From NCBI GenBank assembly GCA_030745875.1, contig JASLNT010000017.1:36756-100755 (forward strand): a stretch of DNA of 64,000 bases, given 5' to 3'. The position numbers and the translations under genes were made by a program. The notes beneath the pieces were generated by a model, which worked only from the letters and a program-made list of their open reading frames with translations, was not told the DNA's origin and made no database searches. Numbering within the stretch: position 1 is the first letter of the stretch; the number at the start of each line of letters is the position of its first letter. The stretch comes from Phycisphaerae bacterium. Its GTDB lineage: Bacteria; Planctomycetota; Phycisphaerae; SM23-33. Below, in pieces: positions 7,848-15,869 of this stretch.

Positions 7848-10691
7848 CTATTTGCCGTACGATACGAGGTAGTAGCATGTTTTGTCGCGGGCGCCGTCGA
7901 TTTTGAATGTTCCGTTGGTCACGGGCAGCGTCCGCCCGGTCTTTCGACCGGCGTGGTCCAGCACATGCACTACCGGAGAGCCTTTTCTGCGTATTTCGAT
8001 CCGCGCGGTGATCGGTTCCATCACCACCGGCGCCTTGCCGCGATCGAGGATGCGCGTGTCGAGGTAGACTCTCATGTTCGTGTTTCTCGCTCGTGCGACG
8101 GCTGTCACCAGCAGAGTGTCCGCTGAGGCGATAGTCGTTCCGGCGTCGCGAGCAGTTACGTATATCGCACCGAAGCGGCTCTGCGGGGCGATTGTCACGT
8201 CGCCCAGTTTGCAGTTTTGCCCAGCCGCAAAGCCTACGACCGCCTTGGTGGCGGGGCTGTCGATTGTGAAATGCCCGTCCAGTTTGCGTTTCCCCGGGAT
8301 CCAGCGAAGTTGCCTGGTCGACGATGCGTAGGCGCCGTTGCGGAAATATTTGCTGATGTCGAACGCGCCGGTGGGGAGGTGCGTGTCAGTGAATTTCACC
8401 ACGCAGCGCGCCACGGCAAGTGAGGCCGCCGGAGCCTTGTCGCTGTCGAATGTCTTGACATCGTGCTGCTGTGTCACCTTGTCGGCGAATCCCAGCTTCC
8501 CGTCCGCCAGAGATCCGATGTGTACGTTTCGCCTGACCACCACGTTTGATTCGGTCACATCCCCACGAAGCACCTGTCTGGCTACTGCGGGGAAAACGCC
8601 CATTACATTCGGCGCCGCGACGTCCCATCGCTCCTTACCGATCCGCTCACTGAACTTTCCCGCATCGCGGTTCTGGAACATGTACGACACGTCCCATCCA
8701 TTTAGCCCCATCCCGTAGGCTCCGAGAATCGCCGGTCCTTCGACACCCCATTCGTTAGGCGTTACGTGTATCCATTCGGACAGCATGAACGGGCGGTCTT
8801 CGGCCTGTTGCATGCCCGTGCTCAGAAGGCCCGATCCGGGCATCCGCAGCATGGTCACGCTGTTTATCTTCGCCCCGGACCCGCCGCCGAAGTAGTTGTG
8901 TCGATCGATCAACCCGATCCGCCAGTCCGAGTGCAGGTTGTAATAATGGCTGTACGCTCGTCCGGCCTGCCAGTTTGACGACAGTATCTCGCCCTCGTAT
9001 CCAGCGTCCCTGATCGCCTTGACGTAGCGGTCGTAGAATTCATTCTGGATTTCATAGAGGAATCTCATCGTGTCCAGCGCGCGTCGGCGTTTGGCTTTTT
9101 GCGATCCGGCTAGTTGCGCGGGGTCCCAAAACCACGGATTGCCCGCTGGGGCGATCGTCTTTTTCTCCCAACTTTCGTTGCGGAATCCCTCGGCTGCGTA
9201 GCAATTCAGCCCGCCGGAGCCCCATGCCTTCAGGCAGGCGTCTTTGCTTCCGTACCTGGCCTGCAACCAGTCGCAGAAGCGCTCGGCGGCCATCTTCCGC
9301 AACGTGGGAATCTTCTGCAGGCGTCCAAGTGTTCCGTAGAACAGGGCGCTGTCTTCGTTGAACAGTTCCACCACCGCTACGCACGGGTCTTTGGCGTAGG
9401 TCAGACCCGTGTAGCGGTTCTTGTGTTTGAGGATGTTGACGATCTGGCGGATCTGTAGGTCCTGAAGTTCGCGCGACAGGAACACGCTACCATGGCCGGT
9501 AGCCACCCGGGGGTTCCTGCCGCCCTTGGGCTTGCCGAACTCGTTCATGTAGGGCACGGTCTTGCGGTCAGCCGGACCGAGCTTCACACCGAACGTCGAC
9601 GACAGCTTGACATAGATGCCTTTGGTCTTCAGTTGTGCGATGAAGTAGTCCAGGCGGTCGAGTCCGTCGGGGTCGAATTCGGCGAAGCTGCTTGCCGACT
9701 GAATTCCGGCCCACCCCGGCCCGTCGGCGTACTTGTGCAGGCGAACTGAATTCACACCGTACTTGGCGTAGAATCCCGCCCGCTGGTCGGCCAGTTTCTT
9801 ATCCGGGGCGCAACTGGAGTAGCAGACGTTCAGCCCCCACAGCTTGATCGGCTTGTGGTTGTAGATCAGGTCGTTGCCTTTGCGAACGATTCGTCCGTGT
9901 TTGCCCGCGGGTCTTTCCAGCCAACCGGCCAGGGATATTTCGTCGGGCGTTACGTAATCCTCACCCGGCTTGAACGTGTACCAACCGGTTGAATCGTCGG
10001 CGGGTGTCTTTTCCCCGCTGGTGTGGTACGTAAGATTCGAGGGGAGGTCGATGGTGATGCGGGCCTTTACAGGTTTGTCCGCCTTAAGGCTCTGGGCCAG
10101 AACAATGCGAATATCCTTATCGCAACCGGCGCCTAACGCGGTGTCAAATGAGAGTGTTGTTTTTCGCCCGGAATCGTCGAGCATCACCAACTGTTTCACT
10201 TTTTTTCCCAGTACGTTCCTTCCGACGGGCATGGAAACGGTCTTTGTCTTACCGTCAGTTGATTCAGCAGTGAGTTTTCCTTTGCTGAACTGCCCGGCGC
10301 CCGCGGTTACGCCTGCGATTATTCCCGTAAGGTCAGTGTCTCTGGACGTGCTCAGTTCGACATCCAGCGTAAGCTGTCGCGGACCTGATTTCACCGCCGT
10401 TGCGACAAGCGTGACCTTTGCTCCGGAACTCTTGACAGTTGTGCTGTTCGTCACGACGGTCTTTCCGTCAGCTTCAACCACGCTTCCGCTGAAGCCCAGC
10501 CACGACCATTTCGGACCCCAACCGCCGAACTTCAATTCCATGTAAGTCTGCCCGTTCTCGATGAACGTTAAAGTGCTGTGACTCTCGGGGAAGGCGGTAA
10601 TTCCCTCAGCCCCAAGGCGTTGCCCGCCGCAAACGAGCAATAGAACCGCGAGAACGAGAAACCGCACCGTTAAGTATCTTGCTGTCGCCAT
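7848..10691 (-). CDS. Large exported glycoside hydrolase, clan A-like TIM barrel
   Basis: The start at 10689-10691 is chosen because it begins a Sec signal (MATARYLTVRFLVLAVLLLV) with an AAGGAT ribosome site; an in-frame ATG 60 bases upstream adds a non-signal extension. The 947-residue product has an N-terminal beta-sandwich region (about 30-250). A barrel follows (about 255-660) starting LWGLNVCYSS and GVNSVRLHKYADG. Two candidate catalytic Glu are Glu446 in VELFNED, placed like the clan A acid/base Asn-Glu, and Glu639 in FMLSEW, placed like the nucleophile. A beta-rich C-terminal region closes it. It should cleave beta-linked polysaccharides outside the cytoplasm; family and substrate are uncertain (GH5/GH2/GH42-like). 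Confidence 0.75.
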   Translation of the reverse strand: MATARYLTVRFLVLAVLLLVCGGQRLGAEGITAFPESHSTLTFIENGQTYMELKFGGWGPKWSWLGFSGSVVEADGKTVVTNSTTVKSSGAKVTLVATAVKSGPRQLTLDVELSTSRDTDLTGIIAGVTAGAGQFSKGKLTAESTDGKTKTVSMPVGRNVLGKKVKQLVMLDDSGRKTTLSFDTALGAGCDKDIRIVLAQSLKADKPVKARITIDLPSNLTYHTSGEKTPADDSTGWYTFKPGEDYVTPDEISLAGWLERPAGKHGRIVRKGNDLIYNHKPIKLWGLNVCYSSCAPDKKLADQRAGFYAKYGVNSVRLHKYADGPGWAGIQSASSFAEFDPDGLDRLDYFIAQLKTKGIYVKLSSTFGVKLGPADRKTVPYMNEFGKPKGGRNPRVATGHGSVFLSRELQDLQIRQIVNILKHKNRYTGLTYAKDPCVAVVELFNEDSALFYGTLGRLQKIPTLRKMAAERFCDWLQARYGSKDACLKAWGSGGLNCYAAEGFRNESWEKKTIAPAGNPWFWDPAQLAGSQKAKRRRALDTMRFLYEIQNEFYDRYVKAIRDAGYEGEILSSNWQAGRAYSHYYNLHSDWRIGLIDRHNYFGGGSGAKINSVTMLRMPGSGLLSTGMQQAEDRPFMLSEWIHVTPNEWGVEGPAILGAYGMGLNGWDVSYMFQNRDAGKFSERIGKERWDVAAPNVMGVFPAVARQVLRGDVTESNVVVRRNVHIGSLADGKLGFADKVTQQHDVKTFDSDKAPAASLAVARCVVKFTDTHLPTGAFDISKYFRNGAYASSTRQLRWIPGKRKLDGHFTIDSPATKAVVGFAAGQNCKLGDVTIAPQSRFGAIYVTARDAGTTIASADTLLVTAVARARNTNMRVYLDTRILDRGKAPVVMEPITARIEIRRKGSPVVHVLDHAGRKTGRTLPVTNGTFKIDGARDKTCYYLVSYGK

Positions 10692-10860
10692 GTAACCGGT
10701 ATCCTTATAGAACGCTGTTCGAGCCTGGAGTATAGAGACCGAGGGCGGCAATCACCAGCGACATTGCCCGTTCAATACGCGATCGCGCCGTTTTGTCCGG
10801 CCGCGCCGCCCGTGTTGCGGTATAGAATGAATTGGTGCGAATATGAACGGACGACTCGCC

Positions 10861-11547
10861 ATGAAGACAAGTGATATCGCCGAACTACGCGATGAAATCC
10901 GCGTGTTCGAGGATCGCGCCCACGCCGGGACGATGCTGGCCGATATGCTCGACGACCAGGTTGGCGATGATCCGCTTATCCTAGGCGTTGCGGCTGGCGG
11001 TGTGGCGGTGGGGGCTCCGGTCGCCCAACGCCTGGGCGTGGGGCTGAGCGTTGCGGTGGTCAATAAGATCACTCCTCCGTGGCATAGCGAATGGGGGTTC
11101 GGCGCGGTTGCATACGACGGATTGACGGTGATCGACGAATCATCGCTGGCCCTGGCCGGTATCGACCGGATTGAACTGGGACAATGCACCCAGCGGGCTC
11201 GCGCCACAGTCAACCGGCGCCTGGAGTTGCTCGCGCCCCACCTGCCGCCTGCGGATTTGTCCGGGCGGTCAGTTGTGCTTGTCGATGACGGGCTGGCGAC
11301 GGGGATTACAATGCGCGGCGCTATCGGAGCCGTTGAGCGCAGCGGCGCTGGCGAGATCGTAATGGCCGTTCCGACCGCCCACAGCGAGTCCATCGACTGG
11401 TTCGCCAAGCGCGGGGGTGTTGCAGCGATCTACTGCCCCAATATTCGCAGCGCCCCGAGCTTCGCTGTCGCACAGGCCTACAGAAACTGGACGAACATGA
11501 CCGACGTCGAAATCCAGACGATCCTGGCGGGTTTCACCGTTTCTTGA
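10861..11547 (+). CDS. Phosphoribosyltransferase family protein
   Basis: A type I phosphoribosyltransferase fold of about 228 residues. The PRPP loop is unmistakable (VVLVDDGLATGITM), and the N-terminal DRAHAGTMLADML, then LILGVAAGGVAVGAPVA, match the stand-alone predicted PRTase family often found in bacteria. It lacks a fused hydrolase domain. Substrate base is unknown; salvage or a regulatory role are both possible. An in-frame ATG at 10843 gives six more residues, but a -10-like TATAGAAT at 10821-10828 would leave it a leader of only about 10 bases, so 10861 is preferred. It is divergent from the large hydrolase and convergent with the next gene. Confidence 0.85.
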   Translation: MKTSDIAELRDEIRVFEDRAHAGTMLADMLDDQVGDDPLILGVAAGGVAVGAPVAQRLGVGLSVAVVNKITPPWHSEWGFGAVAYDGLTVIDESSLALAGIDRIELGQCTQRARATVNRRLELLAPHLPPADLSGRSVVLVDDGLATGITMRGAIGAVERSGAGEIVMAVPTAHSESIDWFAKRGGVAAIYCPNIRSAPSFAVAQAYRNWTNMTDVEIQTILAGFTVS

Positions 11548-11571
11548 CAGGTTCCCACGCGATCGCAAGAG

Positions 11572-12528
11572 TCAATCGTTTTGTAGGTCGACACTCGGCT
11601 CGACGGCGATTACTACGCGGAAACCGTAACCGCATCTGCGGGCCGCCGGTGCGTCTTTGAAGCGATACGCTGAGCGACAGGCGTCCGGATAGAGATCCCA
11701 CTGCCCGCCCCGGAGGACTCGGTGTTCGGTTTTTTCGGTGTTCTCGGGATCGGTGTCGCCCGCGGTCTGGTAGAACTTCTCGGCGTACCAGTCCCTGCAC
11801 CATTCGGCGGCGTTTCCGTGCATGTCGTACAATCCCAGTATGTTGGGGTGTTTCTGCCCTGCCGAATGAGGGTGCGGTTCGTTAACGCCCAGCGCGTTGG
11901 CGGCGTACCAGGCGTAGAGACCCAGTTTGAGTTCGTCGTCGCCGAATGAGAACGCCGATTTGCTTCCGGCGCGGCAGGCGTATTCCCACTGCGCTTCGGT
12001 AGGCAGGGCGAACTTCCTACCGGTCTTTTTCGAGATCGCCAGGCAGAACTTGTTGGCGTCATCCCAGCTAACGTGGTTGGCGATATCGCCCGCCCCGGGT
12101 CTGTCGCATTTCTTGCCTTTCCACGGCTCGGAGCCCATCACCGCGCGCCACTGCGGCCGCGTTACCTCCCAACGCCCCATGTAGAATGGTTTGCTGATGT
12201 TCACTTCGCGTTGAGGGTGCTCTCCGACGTAATACGACTCCTGCGAGCCGTATTCCTGGAATTTCCGCGCCGTTTCGGCTGCAGAAGCCTCACCGCCCAT
12301 CAGGAACTTGCCCGCCGGTATCAGCACAAGCATCATCTTGACCTCGCCGCCGAGGTCCAGGGCTATCAGAGAGGGAATCCTGGGCTTCTCGGGTTTGTCG
12401 GCGGGCCTGGTCGCCGGCGTCTTCGAAGATCGATCCGTCCGGTTGGTTGGGGGCGCCTGGTTCCGCTTCGAACACGACGACAGGCACAGGCTTGCCGCCA
12501 ACATCCCCAGTAGAAGCCGAGTCTTCAT
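11572..12528 (-). CDS. Formylglycine-generating-enzyme-like (SUMF1 family) lipoprotein
   Basis: 318 residues with a lipoprotein signal (lipobox LSSC, Cys19), a Pro/Thr-rich linker to about 50, then an FGE-sulfatase (SUMF1/EgtB/PvdO) domain. Landmarks are MVLIPAGKFLMGG, GRWEVTRPQWRAVMG, VSWDDANKFC, LPTEAQWEYACRAG, NILGLYDMHGNAAEWCRDW and HRVLRGGQW, ending in YGFRVVI. True aerobic FGE binds copper with two Cys near the C-terminus. Here only one Cys remains in that stretch (DACRSAY), and the protein sits outside the cytoplasm, whereas Tat-exported sulfatases are activated before export. It is therefore probably not a sulfatase activator. It may be a binding or C-type-lectin-like protein; this is inference. 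Confidence 0.85.
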   Translation of the reverse strand: MKTRLLLGMLAASLCLSSCSKRNQAPPTNRTDRSSKTPATRPADKPEKPRIPSLIALDLGGEVKMMLVLIPAGKFLMGGEASAAETARKFQEYGSQESYYVGEHPQREVNISKPFYMGRWEVTRPQWRAVMGSEPWKGKKCDRPGAGDIANHVSWDDANKFCLAISKKTGRKFALPTEAQWEYACRAGSKSAFSFGDDELKLGLYAWYAANALGVNEPHPHSAGQKHPNILGLYDMHGNAAEWCRDWYAEKFYQTAGDTDPENTEKTEHRVLRGGQWDLYPDACRSAYRFKDAPAARRCGYGFRVVIAVEPSVDLQND

Positions 12529-12675
12529 CCCTTGCTCCTTGTATTTTCAGATAATGTGCCGGACCATCGAATTGCCCGTTGCTGCAAATCGTACAGCGCC
12601 CGACACTCGCTGTCCACCTAGTTCGAGCTATTGGACGAGATCGCACAAGCCGGGCAATCGCGGATAATTGCATCT

Positions 12676-12704
12676 TTCAAGGTTAGGACCGCCGGATGTA
12701 TAAT
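12676..12704 (+). promoter_or_regulatory. Promoter for the PQQ-propeller/unknown/SGNH operon
   Basis: Perfect TATAAT at 12699-12704 with a weak -35 (TTCAAG, 12676-12681) at 17 bases, 37 bases upstream of the ATG at 12742. A TAGGAG ribosome site precedes the ATG. Confidence 0.5.
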
Positions 12705-12741
12705 GCTCATCTGCTGTTCTTAGTCTATTTTAGGAGCTTAT

Positions 12742-14022
12742 ATGTCTTGGAGATGTGCTGTGATTGCGGCGGTGGCGGGCGTTGGGGTTTCCTTTGCGGT
12801 CGTGGTTGCTGAAGCTCCGGTGAAGAGTCATAACTGGCCGGAGTTTCACGGACCCAGGCGGGACAACAAGTCGCCTGATGCTAATCTCGCCAAACGCTGG
12901 CCGGATGGAGGTCCGAAACTTCTCTGGAAGGCTGGCGGACTTGGAGAAGGATGGGCTGGGGCGTCTATTGTATCCGGGCGGATCTACACCGCCGGAGCCA
13001 TAGATCGCAAGACCGTAGTCACCGCTCTCGATTCAAATGGAAAGCGGGTATGGCGGGCGACGACCGCGTCGGTGTTCAAAGGTCGATTCCCCGACGCCCG
13101 GGCGACGCCTACGATATCGGGCGGGCGTTTGTACCATATAAACAGCGCAGGATACGCCGTATGCCTCGATGCGAAAACGGGCGATCGCATATGGGCCGTC
13201 GATACGATCAAGCGATTCGACGGCCGCCTCAGCCGCTGGGGCGTCAGTGAGTCGCTGCTGGTTGCTGGTCAGCGCGTCATCTGCACGCCCGGGGGACAGA
13301 ACGCCCTGCTAGCCGCTCTCGATAAGGATACGGGCAAGACGCTTTGGACATGCGATGATCTGGACGATCAGGCTGCCTACACCACGCCGATTCTGGTTGA
13401 ATACGGCGGTTTGCGGCAGGTTGTTACGATTCTGGCTAACTACGCTGTCGGCGTGTCGCTCGATACGGGCAAGCTACTGTGGAAATACTCGCACAAAGTC
13501 CCTTACGAAGCTAACTGCGTTACTCCCGTGCATGTGGATGGCAAGTTGGTGCTTTCCGGTACATGGGGCAGGGGGACTACGTGTCTGGAGTTAAACGTTA
13601 AGGGCGGCGGCTGCAGCGTGAAGGAGATTTGGCGGGCTAAAGCTCTCGATAACGAACACGGTGGAATAATCGTCGTCGACGGTTACATTTACGGCCAGGC
13701 CGATGGGAACCACAAGAACCGTCGCATGGTGTGCCTGGACCTGAAGACGGGCAAGACAATGTGGTCAACGCCCGATCTGGCTGGCAAGCGTACGTCAACG
13801 ATATCGCTGGCTGACGGGATGTTCTACGTGATGACCGACCAGGGCGAGGTCGCTCTGGTTCGACCAAGCCCCAAACGTCTGGAAGTAATAAGTCGCTTCA
13901 GCCTCCCTAAAGGCGGAAAAGGCGCCGCTTGGGCGCACATGGTGATCTGCAACGGACGCCTGCATATACGACACGGAGAGTTCCTCTACGTTTATGATGT
14001 CAAAGCCGGCGACTTGGGGTAG
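12742..14022 (+). CDS. Exported PQQ-binding-like beta-propeller protein
   Basis: 426 residues with a Sec signal (VIAAVAGVGVSFAVVV) and the usual Planctomycetota opening NWPEFHGPRRDNKSP. Repeated blades with PQQ-like motifs follow: TALDSNGKRVWRA, CLDAKTGDRIWAVD, ALDKDTGKTLWTCD, SLDTGKLLWKYS, CLDLKTGKTMWST. These pseudo-repeats form an 8-bladed propeller as in BamB or quinoprotein dehydrogenases. No dehydrogenase active-site signature was recognised, so a structural or binding role is at least as likely as redox catalysis. First gene of a three-gene plus-strand run; the next gene starts 38 bases downstream. Confidence 0.85.
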   Translation: MSWRCAVIAAVAGVGVSFAVVVAEAPVKSHNWPEFHGPRRDNKSPDANLAKRWPDGGPKLLWKAGGLGEGWAGASIVSGRIYTAGAIDRKTVVTALDSNGKRVWRATTASVFKGRFPDARATPTISGGRLYHINSAGYAVCLDAKTGDRIWAVDTIKRFDGRLSRWGVSESLLVAGQRVICTPGGQNALLAALDKDTGKTLWTCDDLDDQAAYTTPILVEYGGLRQVVTILANYAVGVSLDTGKLLWKYSHKVPYEANCVTPVHVDGKLVLSGTWGRGTTCLELNVKGGGCSVKEIWRAKALDNEHGGIIVVDGYIYGQADGNHKNRRMVCLDLKTGKTMWSTPDLAGKRTSTISLADGMFYVMTDQGEVALVRPSPKRLEVISRFSLPKGGKGAAWAHMVICNGRLHIRHGEFLYVYDVKAGDLG

Positions 14023-14060
14023 AATGTCGCACTTACCTTTCAAATGAAGGAGATTTGCAT

Positions 14061-14537
14061 ATGGGCGTTGATCCTGGAATTGTCGTCAAACTCAACGAAC
14101 AACTGGACGCTATCAGCGGATACGACGATCCGCGTCGTGCGTCGAGCGAGTGGAAGCAGGTTTACAAACTGCTGCAGAAGACCGACCTTCGCCCAGGCCG
14201 GATTACCAGTATGGTCGGCATGCGCGACGTAGCGGGGCTTATTCAGGCGATAGAGGAACTAGGCGCTCCGGAATCTGAGACGCCCGATCCCGCCGCCGAC
14301 GCGCCGGACTCAGAGACCTGCAAGAAAGCACTGAAGGCGTTTCGCAAACGACTGGCCGTTACGCGTCTGGACGACGAATCGCAACTCGGACGCAGCCCGT
14401 TGTCAAAGGGCGCCAGTTCCGGTCCGCTGGCGATCTCTCCACCGATAGAATGGCCTGACGCCGTATGGCGCGAGCTGGCCAGACAGGGCAAGTTGCGCGA
14501 CGTTGGCGGGGGATTCTACGAACTGGCTAAACAGTAG
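14061..14537 (+). CDS. Conserved hypothetical protein (158 residues)
   Basis: A strong AAGGAG site at 14047-14052 fixes the start at 14061, not the in-frame TTG at 14055. The protein has no signal. Residues 1-70 are helical and charged (VVKLNEQLDAISG, KQVYKLLQKTDLRPGRI), then an acidic/Pro linker (about 72-92, PESETPDPAADAPDSE), then a second small domain ending WRELARQGKLRDVGGG. The layout suggests two short alpha domains joined by a flexible linker. I do not recognise the family. It sits between an exported propeller and an exported SGNH hydrolase but is itself predicted cytoplasmic. Confidence 0.75.
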   Translation: MGVDPGIVVKLNEQLDAISGYDDPRRASSEWKQVYKLLQKTDLRPGRITSMVGMRDVAGLIQAIEELGAPESETPDPAADAPDSETCKKALKAFRKRLAVTRLDDESQLGRSPLSKGASSGPLAISPPIEWPDAVWRELARQGKLRDVGGGFYELAKQ

Positions 14538-14555
14538 TCCGCGGAGCAGACGGAT

Positions 14556-15857
14556 ATGCATCGATTTGGAAAGCTTCTTGTCGCGGGGTTTCTGGCGGTT
14601 TTTCTGGCTGCCCCGGTTTCGTCCGGAGCGGATAAGCCCGTCTACAAGCAGGCTCGCGCCAAGTTGGTTCGCCCGCGCGGGGGCATGCCGAACGTCCTGG
14701 CGAAATTGAACGCGGGCAAGGAGGTCGCGGTGGGATACCTGGGCGGCAGCATCACCGCCCAGGCGGGATGGCGCGTGATGACGCTCAAGTGGTTCCAGAA
14801 CACTTACCCCAAAGCGAAAGTTCGCGAGATCAACGCAGCCATCGGCGGCACGCCGTGCGGACTGGGAGTGTTCCGCCTGCAGCAGGACGTTCTGCGACAC
14901 AAGCCCGACCTGGTGTTCGTGGAGTTTGCAGTTAATGACGGCGGTACGCGGGCCGAAGATATATGGCGGGCGATGGAGGGAATTGTGCGGCAGATTTGGA
15001 CGCACGATCCGACTATCGACATCTGCTACGTCTATACGATCTACACTCGCGGCATGCCCAACGATTACGCCAAAGGCCTCTGCCCGCGATCGGTCTCGGC
15101 CATGGAGATGATCGCCGACCATTACAGTATCCCGTCGATCAACATGGGCATGCGCGTCGTCCAACTCGAACAATCGGGTAAGCTGATCTACAAGCTCCCG
15201 AAAGAAACACCATCCCCCGAAGGCAAGATTGTTTTCGCACGGGACGATTGTCATCCCCTGCCCGCGGGGCACAAGGTCTACACCGACGTTATCACCAAGG
15301 CGATCGTCTCGATGAAATCGCCGGCCCAGCCCGGTCCGCATGCGATCAGGAGCCCCTTCATCGATGACCACTGGCAGGCCGCGAAGATTGTCCCGTTGAA
15401 GAAAACGATGCTGACGGGCGGCTGGAAAGAACTGACCAAGGACAAGGGGCTCGGTAGGCGATTTGCAAAGTACATGCCCGAATTATGGGAGGCGACAAAG
15501 CCTGGCGAGAAGATAACATTCCGTTTCCGCGGGTCGAAGGTGTTGCTGTATGACCTGCTCGGACCGGACGGCGGGCAGGCGATTATCACTGTGGACGGCA
15601 AGCGTCGCGACAAGCCTGCCAAGCGTTTCGACAGCTTCTGCACCTACCACCGCATCGCCACGCTGAACATCGCCGACAAGCTCGCGCCAGACAAGGTCCA
15701 CACAGTGGAGATCGAAATCCATCCCGACCAACCGGACCGGTCGGCGGTTACCAATCGCGAGAAGTCAAAGAAGCACTTCGATCCCAAACGTTACGAAGGC
15801 ACAGCCATGCGGGTAGCCGGCGTGATGATCATCGGCGAGATTGTCGAAGACAGGTGA
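14556..15857 (+). CDS. Exported SGNH/GDSL-family hydrolase
   Basis: 433 residues with a Sec signal (LLVAGFLAVFLAAPVSSGA). The SGNH blocks are visible: nucleophile Ser65 in GYLGGSITA, Gly97/98 in AAIGGTP, Asn127 in EFAVND, and the Asp230-x-x-His233 pair in FARDDCHP. The C-terminal ~170 residues (from about 265) form a beta-rich domain (TFRFRGSKVLLYDLLG) like a carbohydrate-binding or jelly-roll module. Members remove acetyl or other ester groups from polysaccharides; that activity is likely here given the neighbouring hydrolases and sulfatases. It starts 18 bases after the previous stop and ends 12 bases from the convergent gene. Confidence 0.88.
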   Translation: MHRFGKLLVAGFLAVFLAAPVSSGADKPVYKQARAKLVRPRGGMPNVLAKLNAGKEVAVGYLGGSITAQAGWRVMTLKWFQNTYPKAKVREINAAIGGTPCGLGVFRLQQDVLRHKPDLVFVEFAVNDGGTRAEDIWRAMEGIVRQIWTHDPTIDICYVYTIYTRGMPNDYAKGLCPRSVSAMEMIADHYSIPSINMGMRVVQLEQSGKLIYKLPKETPSPEGKIVFARDDCHPLPAGHKVYTDVITKAIVSMKSPAQPGPHAIRSPFIDDHWQAAKIVPLKKTMLTGGWKELTKDKGLGRRFAKYMPELWEATKPGEKITFRFRGSKVLLYDLLGPDGGQAIITVDGKRRDKPAKRFDSFCTYHRIATLNIADKLAPDKVHTVEIEIHPDQPDRSAVTNREKSKKHFDPKRYEGTAMRVAGVMIIGEIVEDR

Positions 15858-15869
15858 CGCCTTCGCGGT

